A stretch of 64,000 nt of DNA from Streptomyces alanosinicus (GCF_014650595.1 NZ_BMVG01000033.1:1-64000), one strand, 5' to 3'. Shown: positions 34,411 through 47,591, counted from the first letter of the stretch. The notes: generated by a model not told the origin, from the sequence alone. A program made the numbers and translations.

Positions 34411-35136
34411 GTGAGCAAGCGCAGCAAGGCTCTCCGCGCTGCGGACGCCAAGATCGACCGGGAGAAGCTCTACGCCCCGCTCGAGGCCGTCCGTCTCGCC
34501 AAGGAGACCTCCACGACCAAGTTCGACGGCACCGTCGAGGTCGCCTTCCGTCTGGGTGTCGACCCGCGCAAGGCCGACCAGATGGTCCGTGGCACCGTGA
34601 ACCTTCCGCACGGCACCGGTAAGACCGCCCGGGTCCTGGTCTTCGCGACCGGTGACCGTGCCGAGGCCGCGCGTGCCGCGGGCGCCGACATCGTCGGCGC
34701 CGACGAACTGATCGACGAGGTGGCGAAGGGCCGTCTGGACTTCGACGCCGTCGTCGCCACCCCGGACCTCATGGGCAAGGTCGGCCGCCTCGGCCGCGTC
34801 CTCGGCCCGCGTGGTCTGATGCCGAACCCGAAGACCGGCACCGTGACCCCGGACACCGCCAAGGCTGTGACCGAGATCAAGGGCGGCAAGATCGAGTTCC
34901 GCGTCGACAAGCACTCGAACCTGCACTTCATCATCGGCAAGGCGTCCTTCGAGGACGAGAAGCTGGTGGAGAACTACGGCGCCGCGCTGGAGGAGATCCT
35001 CCGTCTGAAGCCGTCCGCCGCCAAGGGTCGCTACATCAAGAAGGCCGCCATCACCACCACGATGGGCCCCGGCGTTCCGGTCGACCCGAACCGCACCCGC
35101 AACCTCCTCGTCGAGGAGGACCCGGCCGCCGTCTGA
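34411..35136 (+). CDS. rplA: 50S ribosomal protein L1
   Basis: A 241-residue L1 of the ribosomal L1 stalk. It contains GPRGLMPNPKTGTVTPD, the family signature. GTG at 34411 with AGGAG eight bases upstream. A GC-rich hairpin follows (about 35179-35219). Confidence 0.96.
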   Translation: MSKRSKALRAADAKIDREKLYAPLEAVRLAKETSTTKFDGTVEVAFRLGVDPRKADQMVRGTVNLPHGTGKTARVLVFATGDRAEAARAAGADIVGADELIDEVAKGRLDFDAVVATPDLMGKVGRLGRVLGPRGLMPNPKTGTVTPDTAKAVTEIKGGKIEFRVDKHSNLHFIIGKASFEDEKLVENYGAALEEILRLKPSAAKGRYIKKAAITTTMGPGVPVDPNRTRNLLVEEDPAAV

Positions 35137-35178
35137 GCCTTCAGCTCCCCGGTAGCCGCGTCAGGTACGCGTAAGTAG

Positions 35179-35219
35179 AGGGCGGGCCCTGCAACCTTCC
35201 AGGTGCGGGGCCCGTCCTT
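35179..35219 (+). terminator. Putative rplK-rplA terminator
   Basis: AGGGCGGGCCCTGCA and TGCGGGGCCCGTCCTT form an imperfect GC-rich stem, followed by TCTTTG. Confidence 0.6.
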
Positions 35220-35360
35220 TCTTTGTACGAGCTGTATCAGCGGGTCTTCGCACGAGCTGTATGAGCGAGCGGTACGAGCCCGCTCTGGGCAGGCTTTCGC
35301 AGGACTGTCAGTGGCCTGGGCTACGGTGCAGGCACACGACTTGCATGGGGGTAGGACAAG

Positions 35361-36308
35361 ATGAAGAGCACGACGGCGCGTCGGGTGACCCTCTCCGTGG
35401 CGGTGGTCGCCGCACTGACCGGGGTGGCCGCCTGCGGCTCCTCGGACTCCGGGAAGGGCGGCAAGGCGGCCGGCGACGGCGCGATCAACGTCAGCCCCAT
35501 CGCCGCGCTGCGCTCCGCCGAGCAGTCCACCGACAAGGCGGACTCGGCCAAGGTGCGCTCCACCACGTCCATCGGCGAGCTGATGACGATGACGGGGAAC
35601 GGCGCCCTCACCTGGGGCGACGGCCTCAAGGGCAACCTCACCATCACCTACACCGGCGGCAAGATGGCCGACATGATGCGCCAGGCCGGCACCTCGTCGA
35701 TGGAGGCCCGCTATCTGCCGGACGCCTACTACGCGCACATGAGCGACGCCTACGCCCAGCACACGGGCGGCAAGCACTGGATCAGGTACTCGTACGACGA
35801 GCTGGCCAAGCTCGGCGGCGCCTCCGGTTCGTATCTGAAGGACCAGCTGCAGAACTCCACGCCGAACCAGTCCGTGAAGATGCTGCTGGCCTCCGGCGAT
35901 GTGAAGAAGGTCGGCGAGGAGACCGTCTCCGGCGCCCACACCACGCACTACGCGGGCACGGTGAACGTCGCCGACCTCGCGAGCAAGAACAGCAACCTCA
36001 GCTCGGACCAGCTGAACGCCCTGAAGAAGCAGCTCGGCCAGGCGGGCGTCACCACCGACACCATCGACCTCTGGATCAACGACCAGAACCTGCTGGTGAA
36101 GAAGTCCGAGAAGGCCGACACGGCGAACGGCAAGATGACCAGCACGGCCTACTACAGCGACTACGGCGTGAAGGTCACCGCCGTGGCGCCCCCGGCCGGC
36201 GACACGGTCGACTTCGAGAAGATGCTGAAGTCCGGCGGCGTCATGGGCAGCGGCACCGGCTCCGGTACCGGCTCCACCGTCGCGGGCGGCACCGGCACCA
36301 CCTCCTGA
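35361..36308 (+). CDS. Secreted lipoprotein, LolA/LprG-like
   Basis: A 315-residue lipoprotein. A basic N-terminus and hydrophobic stretch lead to the lipobox LTGVAACGSS (lipidated Cys near residue 26). The mature part reads ALRSAEQSTDKADSAKVRSTTSIGEL, which resembles the start of LppX/LprG/LolA-like folds that bind lipids. DLWINDQNLLVKKSEKAD with the YYSDYGVKVTAVAPPAGD ending is also typical. It ends in a Gly/Ser/Thr-rich tail. ATG at 35361; possible -10 TACGGT at 35322-35327. It interrupts the rplKA-rplJL order as in other Streptomyces. Confidence 0.83.
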   Translation: MKSTTARRVTLSVAVVAALTGVAACGSSDSGKGGKAAGDGAINVSPIAALRSAEQSTDKADSAKVRSTTSIGELMTMTGNGALTWGDGLKGNLTITYTGGKMADMMRQAGTSSMEARYLPDAYYAHMSDAYAQHTGGKHWIRYSYDELAKLGGASGSYLKDQLQNSTPNQSVKMLLASGDVKKVGEETVSGAHTTHYAGTVNVADLASKNSNLSSDQLNALKKQLGQAGVTTDTIDLWINDQNLLVKKSEKADTANGKMTSTAYYSDYGVKVTAVAPPAGDTVDFEKMLKSGGVMGSGTGSGTGSTVAGGTGTTS

Positions 36309-36431
36309 GCCCGCAGCACGCCTGCCGGACCTCCTGGGCCCGCCCGCACGCCCCTGCCGGACCTCCTGGGCCCGCCCGCACGCCCCTGCCGGACCCTCTG
36401 AGCCCGCCCGCACGCCCCTGCCGGCTCTCCG
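36309..36431. repeat. 32-bp tandem repeats downstream of the lipoprotein gene
   Basis: About four copies of a 32-bp unit (GCCCGCCCGCACGCCCCTGC followed by CGGACCTCCTGG). Two middle copies are almost identical; the first and last are diverged. They start at the lipoprotein stop and end before the rplJ promoter. Confidence 0.8.
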
Positions 36432-36497
36432 GGCCTCCCGGGGCCCCAGCGGCCCCAGCCCACGTCACGGCCCCGCCGGGGCGCCGTAGAGCCCGAT

Positions 36498-36527
36498 TTG
36501 CTCGATGGTGCCCCGGTCCCGTACTCT
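36498..36527 (+). promoter_or_regulatory. rplJ-rplL promoter
   Basis: TTGCTC (36498-36503) and TACTCT (36522-36527) with an 18-bp spacer are a good match to the housekeeping promoter, 244 bp upstream of rplJ. Confidence 0.65.
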
Positions 36528-36770
36528 CTTGCAGAAGCCAAAGACCGCTGGTCGTTGCCGCGCGCTCTGAACGAGTGTGTGGTGGCCGAAGGATCCGCTG
36601 AAAAGTGGGCGACCCGCGCAGGTGACTGTGGAAGAACTCCCGGAGTGCGCGCCCAGCGCGTGTACGGCCGGTCGAGTCCGCCCCGTGCGCCTGCGCCGGG
36701 GCGTTTCGTTTTGCCCAGTCCTCCTTCGGGTCCGCGCGGTCCGAATCACCCGGAAGGAGGCCGAGGCTCT
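36528..36770 (+). promoter_or_regulatory. Long rplJ leader with attenuator-like hairpin (L10-leader type)
   Basis: The 240-nt untranslated leader is highly structured. Near its 3' end CGCCCC (36679-36684) pairs with GGGGCG (36698-36703), followed by TTTCGTTTT, which looks like an intrinsic terminator inside the leader. In many bacteria L10 or L10-L12 binds this leader and controls rplJL. I assign it by position and structure only. Confidence 0.6.
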
Positions 36771-37301
36771 ATGGCGAGGCCCGACAAGGCTGCCGCGGTT
36801 GCGGAGCTGACGGACAAGTTCCGCAGCTCCAACGCCGCCGTGCTGACCGAGTACCGCGGTCTCACCGTGGCGCAGCTCAAGACGCTGCGCCGGTCGCTCG
36901 GTGAGAACGCCCAGTACGCCGTGGTGAAGAACACGCTGACCAAGATTGCGGCCAACGAGGCCGGGATCACGCTGGACGACCAGCTCTTCGCTGGTCCGAC
37001 GGCCGTCGCCTTCGTCACCGGTGACCCGGTGGAGTCGGCGAAGGGTCTGCGTGACTTCGCCAAGGAGAACCCGAATCTCGTCATCAAGGGCGGTGTCCTT
37101 GACGGCAAGGCGCTGACCGCCGACGAGATCAAGAAGCTTGCGGACCTCGAGTCCCGCGAGGTTCTGCTCAGCAAGCTGGCCGGTGCCTTCAAGGGCAAGC
37201 AGTCCCAGGCTGCTCAGCTCTTCCAGGCGCTGCCGTCGAAGCTCGTCCGCACCGTGGACGCGCTGCGCGCCAAGCAGGCCGAGCAGGGCGGTGCCGAGTA
37301 A
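36771..37301 (+). CDS. rplJ: 50S ribosomal protein L10
   Basis: A 176-residue L10 that anchors L7/L12 dimers to the ribosome stalk. ARPDKAAAVAELTDKFRSSNAAVLTEYRGLTVAQ is the conserved start. The C-terminal helix that binds L12 is present (SQAAQLFQALPSKLVRTVDALRAKQ). ATG at 36771 with GGAAGGAGG upstream. Confidence 0.96.
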   Translation: MARPDKAAAVAELTDKFRSSNAAVLTEYRGLTVAQLKTLRRSLGENAQYAVVKNTLTKIAANEAGITLDDQLFAGPTAVAFVTGDPVESAKGLRDFAKENPNLVIKGGVLDGKALTADEIKKLADLESREVLLSKLAGAFKGKQSQAAQLFQALPSKLVRTVDALRAKQAEQGGAE

Positions 37302-37417
37302 TTCGGCTCGCTTTCTGATCCTGGCCGCCTGACGCGGCGAGGGTCGCAGCGGGCCGACGTACGCCCGCCTTACCCAGTACATCCGGCACCTGCCGATTGA
37401 GTGGAAGGACCGCCATC

Positions 37418-37801
37418 ATGGCGAAGCTCACCCAGGACGAGCTGCTTGCCCAGTTCGAGGAGATGACCCTCATCGAGCTCTCCGAGTTCGTGAAGGCCTT
37501 CGAGGAGAAGTTCGACGTCACCGCCGCCGCCGCGGTCGCCGTTGCCGGCCCCGCCGGCCCGGCCGCCGTTGCCGAGGCCGAGGAGGAGAAGGACGAGTTC
37601 GACGTCATCCTCACCGGTGCCGGCGACAAGAAGATCCAGGTCATCAAGGTCGTGCGTGAGCTGACCTCCCTGGGTCTGAAGGAGGCCAAGGACCTCGTGG
37701 ACGGCGCCCCGAAGCCCGTTCTCGAGAAGGTCGCCAAGGACGCCGCCGAGAAGGCCGCCGAGTCCCTCAAGGGCGCCGGCGCCTCCGTCGAGGTCAAGTA
37801 A
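37418..37801 (+). CDS. rplL: 50S ribosomal protein L7/L12
   Basis: A 127-residue protein: N-terminal dimerisation helices (TQDELLAQFEEMTLIELSEF), Ala/Gly hinge (about 35-52) and the C-terminal factor-binding domain (KIQVIKVVRELTSLGLKEAKDLVD). It recruits translational GTPases. ATG at 37418, GGAAGGA upstream. Confidence 0.96.
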   Translation: MAKLTQDELLAQFEEMTLIELSEFVKAFEEKFDVTAAAAVAVAGPAGPAAVAEAEEEKDEFDVILTGAGDKKIQVIKVVRELTSLGLKEAKDLVDGAPKPVLEKVAKDAAEKAAESLKGAGASVEVK

Positions 37802-37892
37802 GACCTCTCGGGTCCTCAGGGACTCGAACGCGCGCCGACCACAGTCTTGTGGCGCCGTAAAAGGTGCCCCGTAGGGCTGTAACGCGAACGCA

Positions 37893-37930
37893 CCGAAGAG
37901 CGATCATCCATCCGGGTGGTCGCTCTTCGG
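37893..37930 (+). terminator. Hairpin downstream of rplL
   Basis: CCGAAGAGCGATCATCC (37893-37909) pairs with GGGTGGTCGCTCTTCGG (37914-37930), with G-U pairs, across a 4-base loop. It probably terminates rplJL or reduces read-through into rpoB. Confidence 0.7.
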
Positions 37931-38202
37931 CGTCTCCGGCGGGCCCGACCACGGTTACCTTGCACTCGCCTTGGCGAGGGGTATGGTGATCTTCGTCGTG
38001 TCTCCGCCACGGTCCGCCTCGGGCTGGGGGGCCTTGACGAACCGCACGCAGCGCGCAATTCTCAGGACGCGTCGTCACAAGGATCCGAATCCGAGGCATG
38101 GATCGACGACGAAGAGGGCAGTATGAACGTGCGTTGAGGGCAGGCATGCCGAGGGCGTTGACAAGAGCGGTGAGCACAGCGAGGGTCTCGAAAAACCCGC
38201 AC

Positions 38203-38231
38203 TGGACATCAGTGTGCCAAGTGGCTACACT
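38203..38231 (+). promoter_or_regulatory. rpoB-rpoC promoter in a 594-bp intergenic region
   Basis: TGGACA (38203-38208) and TACACT (38226-38231) with a 17-bp spacer form a strong housekeeping promoter 165 bp upstream of rpoB. The rest of the 37802-38395 gap holds the rplL hairpin but no supported gene. Confidence 0.7.
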
Positions 38232-38395
38232 GACCCTTTGCGCTGCCTGTTAGCTGTCCCCTGCCCGTCACCAGGGGTCTGCCCTCACTCGAGCACGGAT
38301 GACAAAAGCCCCCTTGACCTAGGGTTTCTGTCGCTGTGTACGGGAGAGGGGCCGGCACGCGCGTAGTGAGTCCGAGCCCTCGGAAGGACCCCCTC

Positions 38396-41300
38396 TTGGC
38401 CGCCTCGCGCAATGCCTCGACCGCGAATATGAACAACGGCGCCAGCACCGCCCCGCTGCGCATCTCCTTTGCAAAGATCAAGGAGCCTCTCGAGGTTCCG
38501 AACCTGCTCGCGCTGCAGACCGAGAGCTTTGACTGGCTGCTCGGCAACACCGCCTGGCAGAGTCGGGTCGAGGAGGCTCTGGAGAACGGTCAGGACGTCC
38601 CCACCAAGTCCGGTCTGGAGGAGATCTTCGAGGAGATCTCCCCGATCGAGGACTTCTCCGGGTCGATGTCCCTGACGTTCCGGGACCACCGCTTCGAGCC
38701 GCCGAAGAACTCCATCGACGAGTGCAAGGAGCGCGACTTCACGTACGCCGCCCCGCTCTTCGTCACCGCCGAGTTCACCAACAACGAGACCGGTGAGATC
38801 AAGTCCCAGACCGTCTTCATGGGCGACTTCCCGCTCATGACGAACAAGGGCACCTTCGTCATCAACGGCACCGAGCGTGTCGTGGTGTCGCAGCTGGTCC
38901 GTTCCCCCGGTGTCTACTTCGACTCCTCCATCGACAAGACGTCCGACAAGGACATTTTCTCCGCCAAGATCATCCCGTCCCGGGGTGCCTGGCTGGAGAT
39001 GGAGATCGACAAGCGCGACATGGTCGGTGTGCGTATCGACCGCAAGCGCAAGCAGTCGGTCACCGTGCTGCTGAAGGCCCTCGGCTGGACGACCGAGCAG
39101 ATCCTCGAGGAGTTCGGCGAGTACGAGTCCATGCGCGCCACCCTGGAGAAGGACCACACCCAGGGCCAGGACGACGCGCTGCTCGACATCTACCGCAAGC
39201 TGCGTCCGGGCGAGCCCCCCACGCGTGAGGCCGCGCAGACGCTGCTGGAGAACCTCTACTTCAACCCGAAGCGCTACGACCTCGCCAAGGTCGGCCGCTA
39301 CAAGGTGAACAAGAAGCTCGGCGCGGACGAGCCGCTGGACGCCGGCGTGCTCACCACCGACGACGTCATCGCCACCATCAAGTACCTGGTGAAGCTGCAC
39401 GCCGGTGAGACCGAGACGGTCGCCGAGTCCGGTCGCACGATCATGGTCGAGACCGACGACATCGACCACTTCGGCAACCGCCGTATCCGCAACGTCGGCG
39501 AGCTGATCCAGAACCAGGTGCGTACGGGTCTCGCCCGTATGGAGCGCGTCGTCCGCGAGCGCATGACCACCCAGGACGTCGAGGCGATCACGCCGCAGAC
39601 GCTGATCAACATCCGGCCGGTCGTCGCCTCCATCAAGGAGTTCTTCGGCACCAGCCAGCTGTCCCAGTTCATGGACCAGAACAACCCGCTGTCGGGGCTG
39701 ACGCACAAGCGTCGTCTGAACGCCCTCGGCCCGGGTGGTCTCTCCCGTGAGCGGGCCGGCTTCGAGGTCCGTGACGTGCACCCCTCGCACTACGGCCGCA
39801 TGTGCCCGATCGAGACGCCGGAAGGCCCGAACATCGGTCTGATCGGCTCGCTCGCCTCCTACGGCCGGATCAACCCCTTCGGCTTCATCGAGACGCCGTA
39901 CCGCAAGGTCGACGAGCACGGTGTGGTCACCGACGAGGTGGACTACCTGACCGCCGACGAAGAGGACCGCTTCGTCATCGCGCAGGCCAACGCGCCGCTG
40001 ACCGACGAGCTGCGCTTCGCCGAGGCCCGTGTGCTGGTCCGCCGCCGTGGCGGCGAGGTCGACTACGTCGCCCCCGAAGACGTGGACTACATGGACGTCT
40101 CGCCGCGCCAGATGGTGTCGGTCGCGACCGCCATGATCCCCTTCCTCGAGCACGACGACGCCAACCGTGCCCTCATGGGCGCGAACATGATGCGCCAGGC
40201 CGTGCCGCTGATTAAGTCGGAGGCGCCGCTCGTCGGCACCGGCATGGAGTACCGCTCCGCGGTCGACGCCGGCGACGTGGTCAAGGCCGAGAAGGACGGT
40301 GTGGTCCAGGAGGTCTCCGCGGACTACATCACCACCGCCAACGACGACGGCACGTACATCACGTACCGCCTGCACAAGTTCTCCCGGTCCAACCAGGGCA
40401 CCTCGGTCAACCAGAAGGTCGTCGTCAACGAGGGCGACCGCATCATCGAGGGCCAGGTCCTCGCCGACGGTCCGGCCACCGAGAACGGCGAGATGGCCCT
40501 CGGCAAGAACCTGCTCGTGGCGTTCATGCCGTGGGAGGGTCACAACTACGAGGACGCGATCATCCTGTCGCAGCGCCTCGTGCAGGACGACGTCCTCTCC
40601 TCGATCCACATCGAGGAGCACGAGGTCGACGCCCGTGACACCAAGCTCGGCCCCGAGGAGATCACCCGGGACATCCCGAACGTCTCCGAGGAGGTCCTCG
40701 CGGACCTCGACGAGCGCGGCATCATCCGCATCGGTGCCGAGGTCATCGCCGGCGACATCCTCGTCGGCAAGGTGACCCCCAAGGGTGAGACCGAGCTGAC
40801 CCCCGAGGAGCGCCTGCTGCGCGCGATCTTCGGTGAGAAGGCCCGTGAGGTCCGTGACACCTCGCTGAAGGTGCCGCACGGCGAGACCGGCAAGGTCATC
40901 GGCGTGCGCGTCTTCGACCGCGAGGAGGGCGACGAGCTGCCGCCGGGCGTGAACCAGCTGGTCCGCGTCTACGTCGCGCAGAAGCGCAAGATCACCGACG
41001 GTGACAAGCTCGCCGGCCGGCACGGCAACAAGGGTGTCATCTCCAAGATCCTGCCGATCGAGGACATGCCGTTCCTGGAGGACGGCACCGCGGTCGACAT
41101 CATCCTCAACCCGCTGGGTGTGCCGTCCCGAATGAACCCGGGACAGGTCCTGGAGATCCACCTCGGCTGGCTCGCCAGCCGCGGCTGGGACGTCTCCGGC
41201 CTCGCGGACGAGTGGGCCCAGCGCCTCCAGGCCATCGGCGCCGACCAGGTCGCCCCGCGCACCAACGTCGCGACCCCGGTCTTCGACGGTGCCCGCGAGG

Positions 41301-41884
41301 ACGAGCTGGCGGGTCTGCTGCAGCACACCATCCCGAACCGCGACGGCGAGCGCATGGTGCTCCCGTCCGGCAAGGCGCGGCTGTTCGACGGCCGTAGCGG
41401 TGAGCCGTTCCCGGACCCGATCTCGGTCGGCTACATGTACATCCTGAAGCTGCACCACCTGGTCGACGACAAGCTGCACGCCCGGTCGACCGGTCCGTAC
41501 TCGATGATCACCCAGCAGCCGCTGGGTGGTAAGGCGCAGTTCGGTGGCCAGCGCTTCGGTGAGATGGAGGTGTGGGCCCTCGAGGCCTACGGCGCCGCGT
41601 ACGCGCTCCAGGAGCTGCTGACCATCAAGTCCGACGACGTCACCGGCCGCGTGAAGGTCTACGAGGCCATCGTCAAGGGCGAGAACATCCCCGAGCCCGG
41701 CATCCCCGAGTCCTTCAAGGTGCTCATCAAGGAGATGCAGTCGCTCTGCCTGAACGTGGAGGTGCTGTCCAGCGACGGTATGTCCATCGAGATGCGTGAC
41801 ACCGACGAGGATGTCTTCCGCGCTGCGGAGGAGCTCGGCATCGACCTGTCCCGGCGTGAGCCGAGCAGCGTCGAAGAGGTCTGA
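38396..41884 (+). CDS. rpoB: RNA polymerase beta subunit, with Asn at rifampicin site 442
   Basis: A 1162-residue beta subunit. TTG start at 38396 with GGAAGGA 7 bases upstream gives LAASRNASTANMNNGAS, the Streptomyces N-terminus. The rifampicin pocket reads SQLSQFMDQNNPLSGLTHKR then RLNALGPGGLSRERAG. His437 is wild type (E. coli 526), but residue 442 (E. coli Ser531) is Asn, encoded by AAC at 39719-39721. The usual residue is Ser, and substitutions there give rifampicin resistance. All other pocket residues look normal. The C-terminus carries LKLHHLVDDKLHARSTGPYS. Cotranscribed with rpoC. Confidence 0.97.
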   Translation: MAASRNASTANMNNGASTAPLRISFAKIKEPLEVPNLLALQTESFDWLLGNTAWQSRVEEALENGQDVPTKSGLEEIFEEISPIEDFSGSMSLTFRDHRFEPPKNSIDECKERDFTYAAPLFVTAEFTNNETGEIKSQTVFMGDFPLMTNKGTFVINGTERVVVSQLVRSPGVYFDSSIDKTSDKDIFSAKIIPSRGAWLEMEIDKRDMVGVRIDRKRKQSVTVLLKALGWTTEQILEEFGEYESMRATLEKDHTQGQDDALLDIYRKLRPGEPPTREAAQTLLENLYFNPKRYDLAKVGRYKVNKKLGADEPLDAGVLTTDDVIATIKYLVKLHAGETETVAESGRTIMVETDDIDHFGNRRIRNVGELIQNQVRTGLARMERVVRERMTTQDVEAITPQTLINIRPVVASIKEFFGTSQLSQFMDQNNPLSGLTHKRRLNALGPGGLSRERAGFEVRDVHPSHYGRMCPIETPEGPNIGLIGSLASYGRINPFGFIETPYRKVDEHGVVTDEVDYLTADEEDRFVIAQANAPLTDELRFAEARVLVRRRGGEVDYVAPEDVDYMDVSPRQMVSVATAMIPFLEHDDANRALMGANMMRQAVPLIKSEAPLVGTGMEYRSAVDAGDVVKAEKDGVVQEVSADYITTANDDGTYITYRLHKFSRSNQGTSVNQKVVVNEGDRIIEGQVLADGPATENGEMALGKNLLVAFMPWEGHNYEDAIILSQRLVQDDVLSSIHIEEHEVDARDTKLGPEEITRDIPNVSEEVLADLDERGIIRIGAEVIAGDILVGKVTPKGETELTPEERLLRAIFGEKAREVRDTSLKVPHGETGKVIGVRVFDREEGDELPPGVNQLVRVYVAQKRKITDGDKLAGRHGNKGVISKILPIEDMPFLEDGTAVDIILNPLGVPSRMNPGQVLEIHLGWLASRGWDVSGLADEWAQRLQAIGADQVAPRTNVATPVFDGAREDELAGLLQHTIPNRDGERMVLPSGKARLFDGRSGEPFPDPISVGYMYILKLHHLVDDKLHARSTGPYSMITQQPLGGKAQFGGQRFGEMEVWALEAYGAAYALQELLTIKSDDVTGRVKVYEAIVKGENIPEPGIPESFKVLIKEMQSLCLNVEVLSSDGMSIEMRDTDEDVFRAAEELGIDLSRREPSSVEEV

Positions 41885-41889
41885 CGGGA

Positions 41890-41924
41890 GTCGGGCGGGC
41901 CTCCTGACCAGGAGGCCCGCCGAC
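41890..41924 (+). other. Stable hairpin between rpoB and rpoC
   Basis: GTCGGGCGGGCCTCCT (41890-41905) pairs with AGGAGGCCCGCCGAC (41910-41924) with one bulged G. No U-tract follows. It is more likely an RNA-stability or processing element than a terminator, since rpoC depends on read-through. Confidence 0.55.
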
Positions 41925-41980
41925 CCCCAGGCCCCCGTTTCAGACCACAGACTTACGACCCTGAGAGGGATTGACGCATA

Positions 41981-45880
<3,900 letters not shown>

Positions 45881-45891
45881 GCGAGCAGCAT

Positions 45892-45928
45892 GAAGGGCGG
45901 TCACCCCGGCACGGGGTGGCCGCCCTTC
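45892..45928 (+). terminator. rpoC terminator
   Basis: GAAGGGCGGTCACCCC (45892-45907) pairs with GGGGTGGCCGCCCTTC (45913-45928), with one G-U pair. It separates rpoC from the convergent M48 peptidase gene. Confidence 0.8.
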
Positions 45929-45986
45929 GGCGTGTCCGGGGGCCTTGGGACCTGATCCGCCGGAAGGCCCTGGCGGCGCAGAGGTC

Positions 45987-47591
45987 CTAGCGGCGCAGGC
46001 CCAGATAGGGCTCCAGGGCGCTCAGCCGGGTGTGGTGATCCGGGTGGGTGGACAGCAGCCTGGCCAGGGCGCCGGGCCCCTTGAGCTTCTGGCCCTGCGC
46101 GGCCAGGGCCGCCTTGGCCGCCTCCTCCTCGGCCTGGGAGTGGAGGAGGACCTCGGACAGTTGGCGCGCGAAGCCCAGCTCGGCGGCCTGCTGGTCCGCC
46201 CGCAGCTCGCCCCGCCGGCCCACGTAGGCCAGCAGGTAGGGGGCGAGCACGAGCGGGATCGTCAGGTACCAGGCCGTGAGGAAGGCGGCGAGGACCACCA
46301 CCGACATGAAGAAGGCAAGGAACGCGGTCGCCGCCAGGGAGAAGAAGCCGGCGATCGCGATCGCGACCCGGGCCAGGGCGCGGGTCATCGCCCAGGCGAT
46401 CCGGCCGGGCAGTGAGTACCAGTAGCCGAGCAGTCCCGCCCAGGCGTGGCCGCCGGTGTGGTGCCCCAGCTCGTGCGCGAGTACGGCGGCCAGGTTGCTG
46501 CTCGGGATCCGGTTGAGGGAGTAGGTCGTGACGCAGACGACATGGCCGGCCACCGCCGCCGCGTTCAGCTCGTCGCTGTTCTCCACCATCAGCTCGTAGG
46601 TGCCCGGTTCGATGCCCGCGCGGGCGGTCACCTCGTGCCAGACGGGCTCCAGGCGGGCCCGCTCCGCCTGTGTGGGCGGCCGCAGCTTGAGCACGAACCG
46701 GGCGAAGGCCCGCTCGGTCGGCCGGTGGAAGACGAGCAGGCCGGAGGCGACCCAGGCCACGACCACGAGCGTGCCCATGACGCTCCCGAACAGGCCGACC
46801 GCTATGGATCCGACCAGCGAGAGGCTCACCAGGGCCCCGGGCAGCTGCACCGCCAGCCGTCCGATCGCCGTCGCGTCGGCCCCGCGCTGGTGCTCGGCCA
46901 CGTGCACGCGGGCGCCGCGATGGCGGTAGTCGAGGTCGTCGGGGGCGGCTTCCGGTGCCGGCGGGGTCGCGCCGGGGCGGTACGCGGGCGGCGGCGGCAC
47001 CGCGCCGTCCTGCGGGGCAGGCGGGGCCGACGGATAGCCGGGGGCGGGGTGGGGCGGGACCGGGCCGCCGGCGGTCGGGTATGCGGGTGGTGGGTCGTGA
47101 GGCGTCGCGGTGCCGGTGGGGTAGGCCGGGGGCGTGCCCGGGTGGGCGGGTGCCGCGGCCGGGTACGCCGGGGGAGCGGGCGGCAGGTCCGGGGCGGCCG
47201 TCGGGTACTGCGGCGCAGCCGCGGGATACGCGGGTTCGCCCGGGTACGGCGGCGGGCCGGCGGGGTAGGCGGGTGGTGCGGGACGGGAGGACGGCTCGGG
47301 GTAGGCGGGTGGTGCGGGACGGGAGGACGGCTCGGGGTAGGCGGGTGGTGCGGGACGGGAGGACGGCTCGGGGTAGGCGGGTGGTGCGGGACGGGACGGC
47401 GGCTCGGGGTAGGCGGGTGGTGCGGGACGGGAGGACGGCTCGGGGTAGGCCGGTGGTGCGGGACGGGAGGACGGCTCGGGGTAGGCCGGTGGTGCGGGAC
47501 GGGACGGCGGCTCGGGGTAGGCGGGTGGTGCGGGACGGGACGGTGGCTCGGGGTAGGCCGGTGGCGCGGACGGGTCCGGCGGCTGGGACAT
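45987..47591 (-). CDS. M48-family membrane metallopeptidase with proline-rich repeat N-terminus
   Basis: A 534-residue protein and the last gene of the island operon. The first ~100 residues are eight copies of the 12-residue unit APPAYPEP(P/S)SRP, followed by more Pro/Ala/Tyr-rich sequence to about 205. Two membrane helices (about 250-290) precede the peptidase domain with HELGHH (His373-His378). More helices (about 400-455) follow. This resembles the HtpX/Ste24 branch, facing the cytosol. The ATG at 47591 has GAAGGAG upstream and lies 28 bp from the DUF5706-type gene, so it is likely cotranscribed. The repeats recall the PPxY-rich tail of the SPFH-like neighbour. Confidence 0.85.
   Translation of the reverse strand: MSQPPDPSAPPAYPEPPSRPAPPAYPEPPSRPAPPAYPEPSSRPAPPAYPEPSSRPAPPAYPEPPSRPAPPAYPEPSSRPAPPAYPEPSSRPAPPAYPEPSSRPAPPAYPAGPPPYPGEPAYPAAAPQYPTAAPDLPPAPPAYPAAAPAHPGTPPAYPTGTATPHDPPPAYPTAGGPVPPHPAPGYPSAPPAPQDGAVPPPPAYRPGATPPAPEAAPDDLDYRHRGARVHVAEHQRGADATAIGRLAVQLPGALVSLSLVGSIAVGLFGSVMGTLVVVAWVASGLLVFHRPTERAFARFVLKLRPPTQAERARLEPVWHEVTARAGIEPGTYELMVENSDELNAAAVAGHVVCVTTYSLNRIPSSNLAAVLAHELGHHTGGHAWAGLLGYWYSLPGRIAWAMTRALARVAIAIAGFFSLAATAFLAFFMSVVVLAAFLTAWYLTIPLVLAPYLLAYVGRRGELRADQQAAELGFARQLSEVLLHSQAEEEAAKAALAAQGQKLKGPGALARLLSTHPDHHTRLSALEPYLGLRR
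47275..47570 (-). repeat. 36-bp coding tandem repeats in the M48 gene
   Basis: About eight copies of a 36-bp unit (GCGGGTGGTGCGGGACGGGA, then GGACGGCTCGGGGTAG on the plus strand). Copies differ only at the Pro/Ser codon and one GCG/GCC position. Each encodes 12 residues. The length varies easily by slippage. Confidence 0.9.

Noticed and set aside
47275..47570. Regular 36-bp repeats resembling a CRISPR array
   Set aside because: The units are contiguous with no spacers and encode a 12-residue protein repeat in frame with the M48 peptidase.
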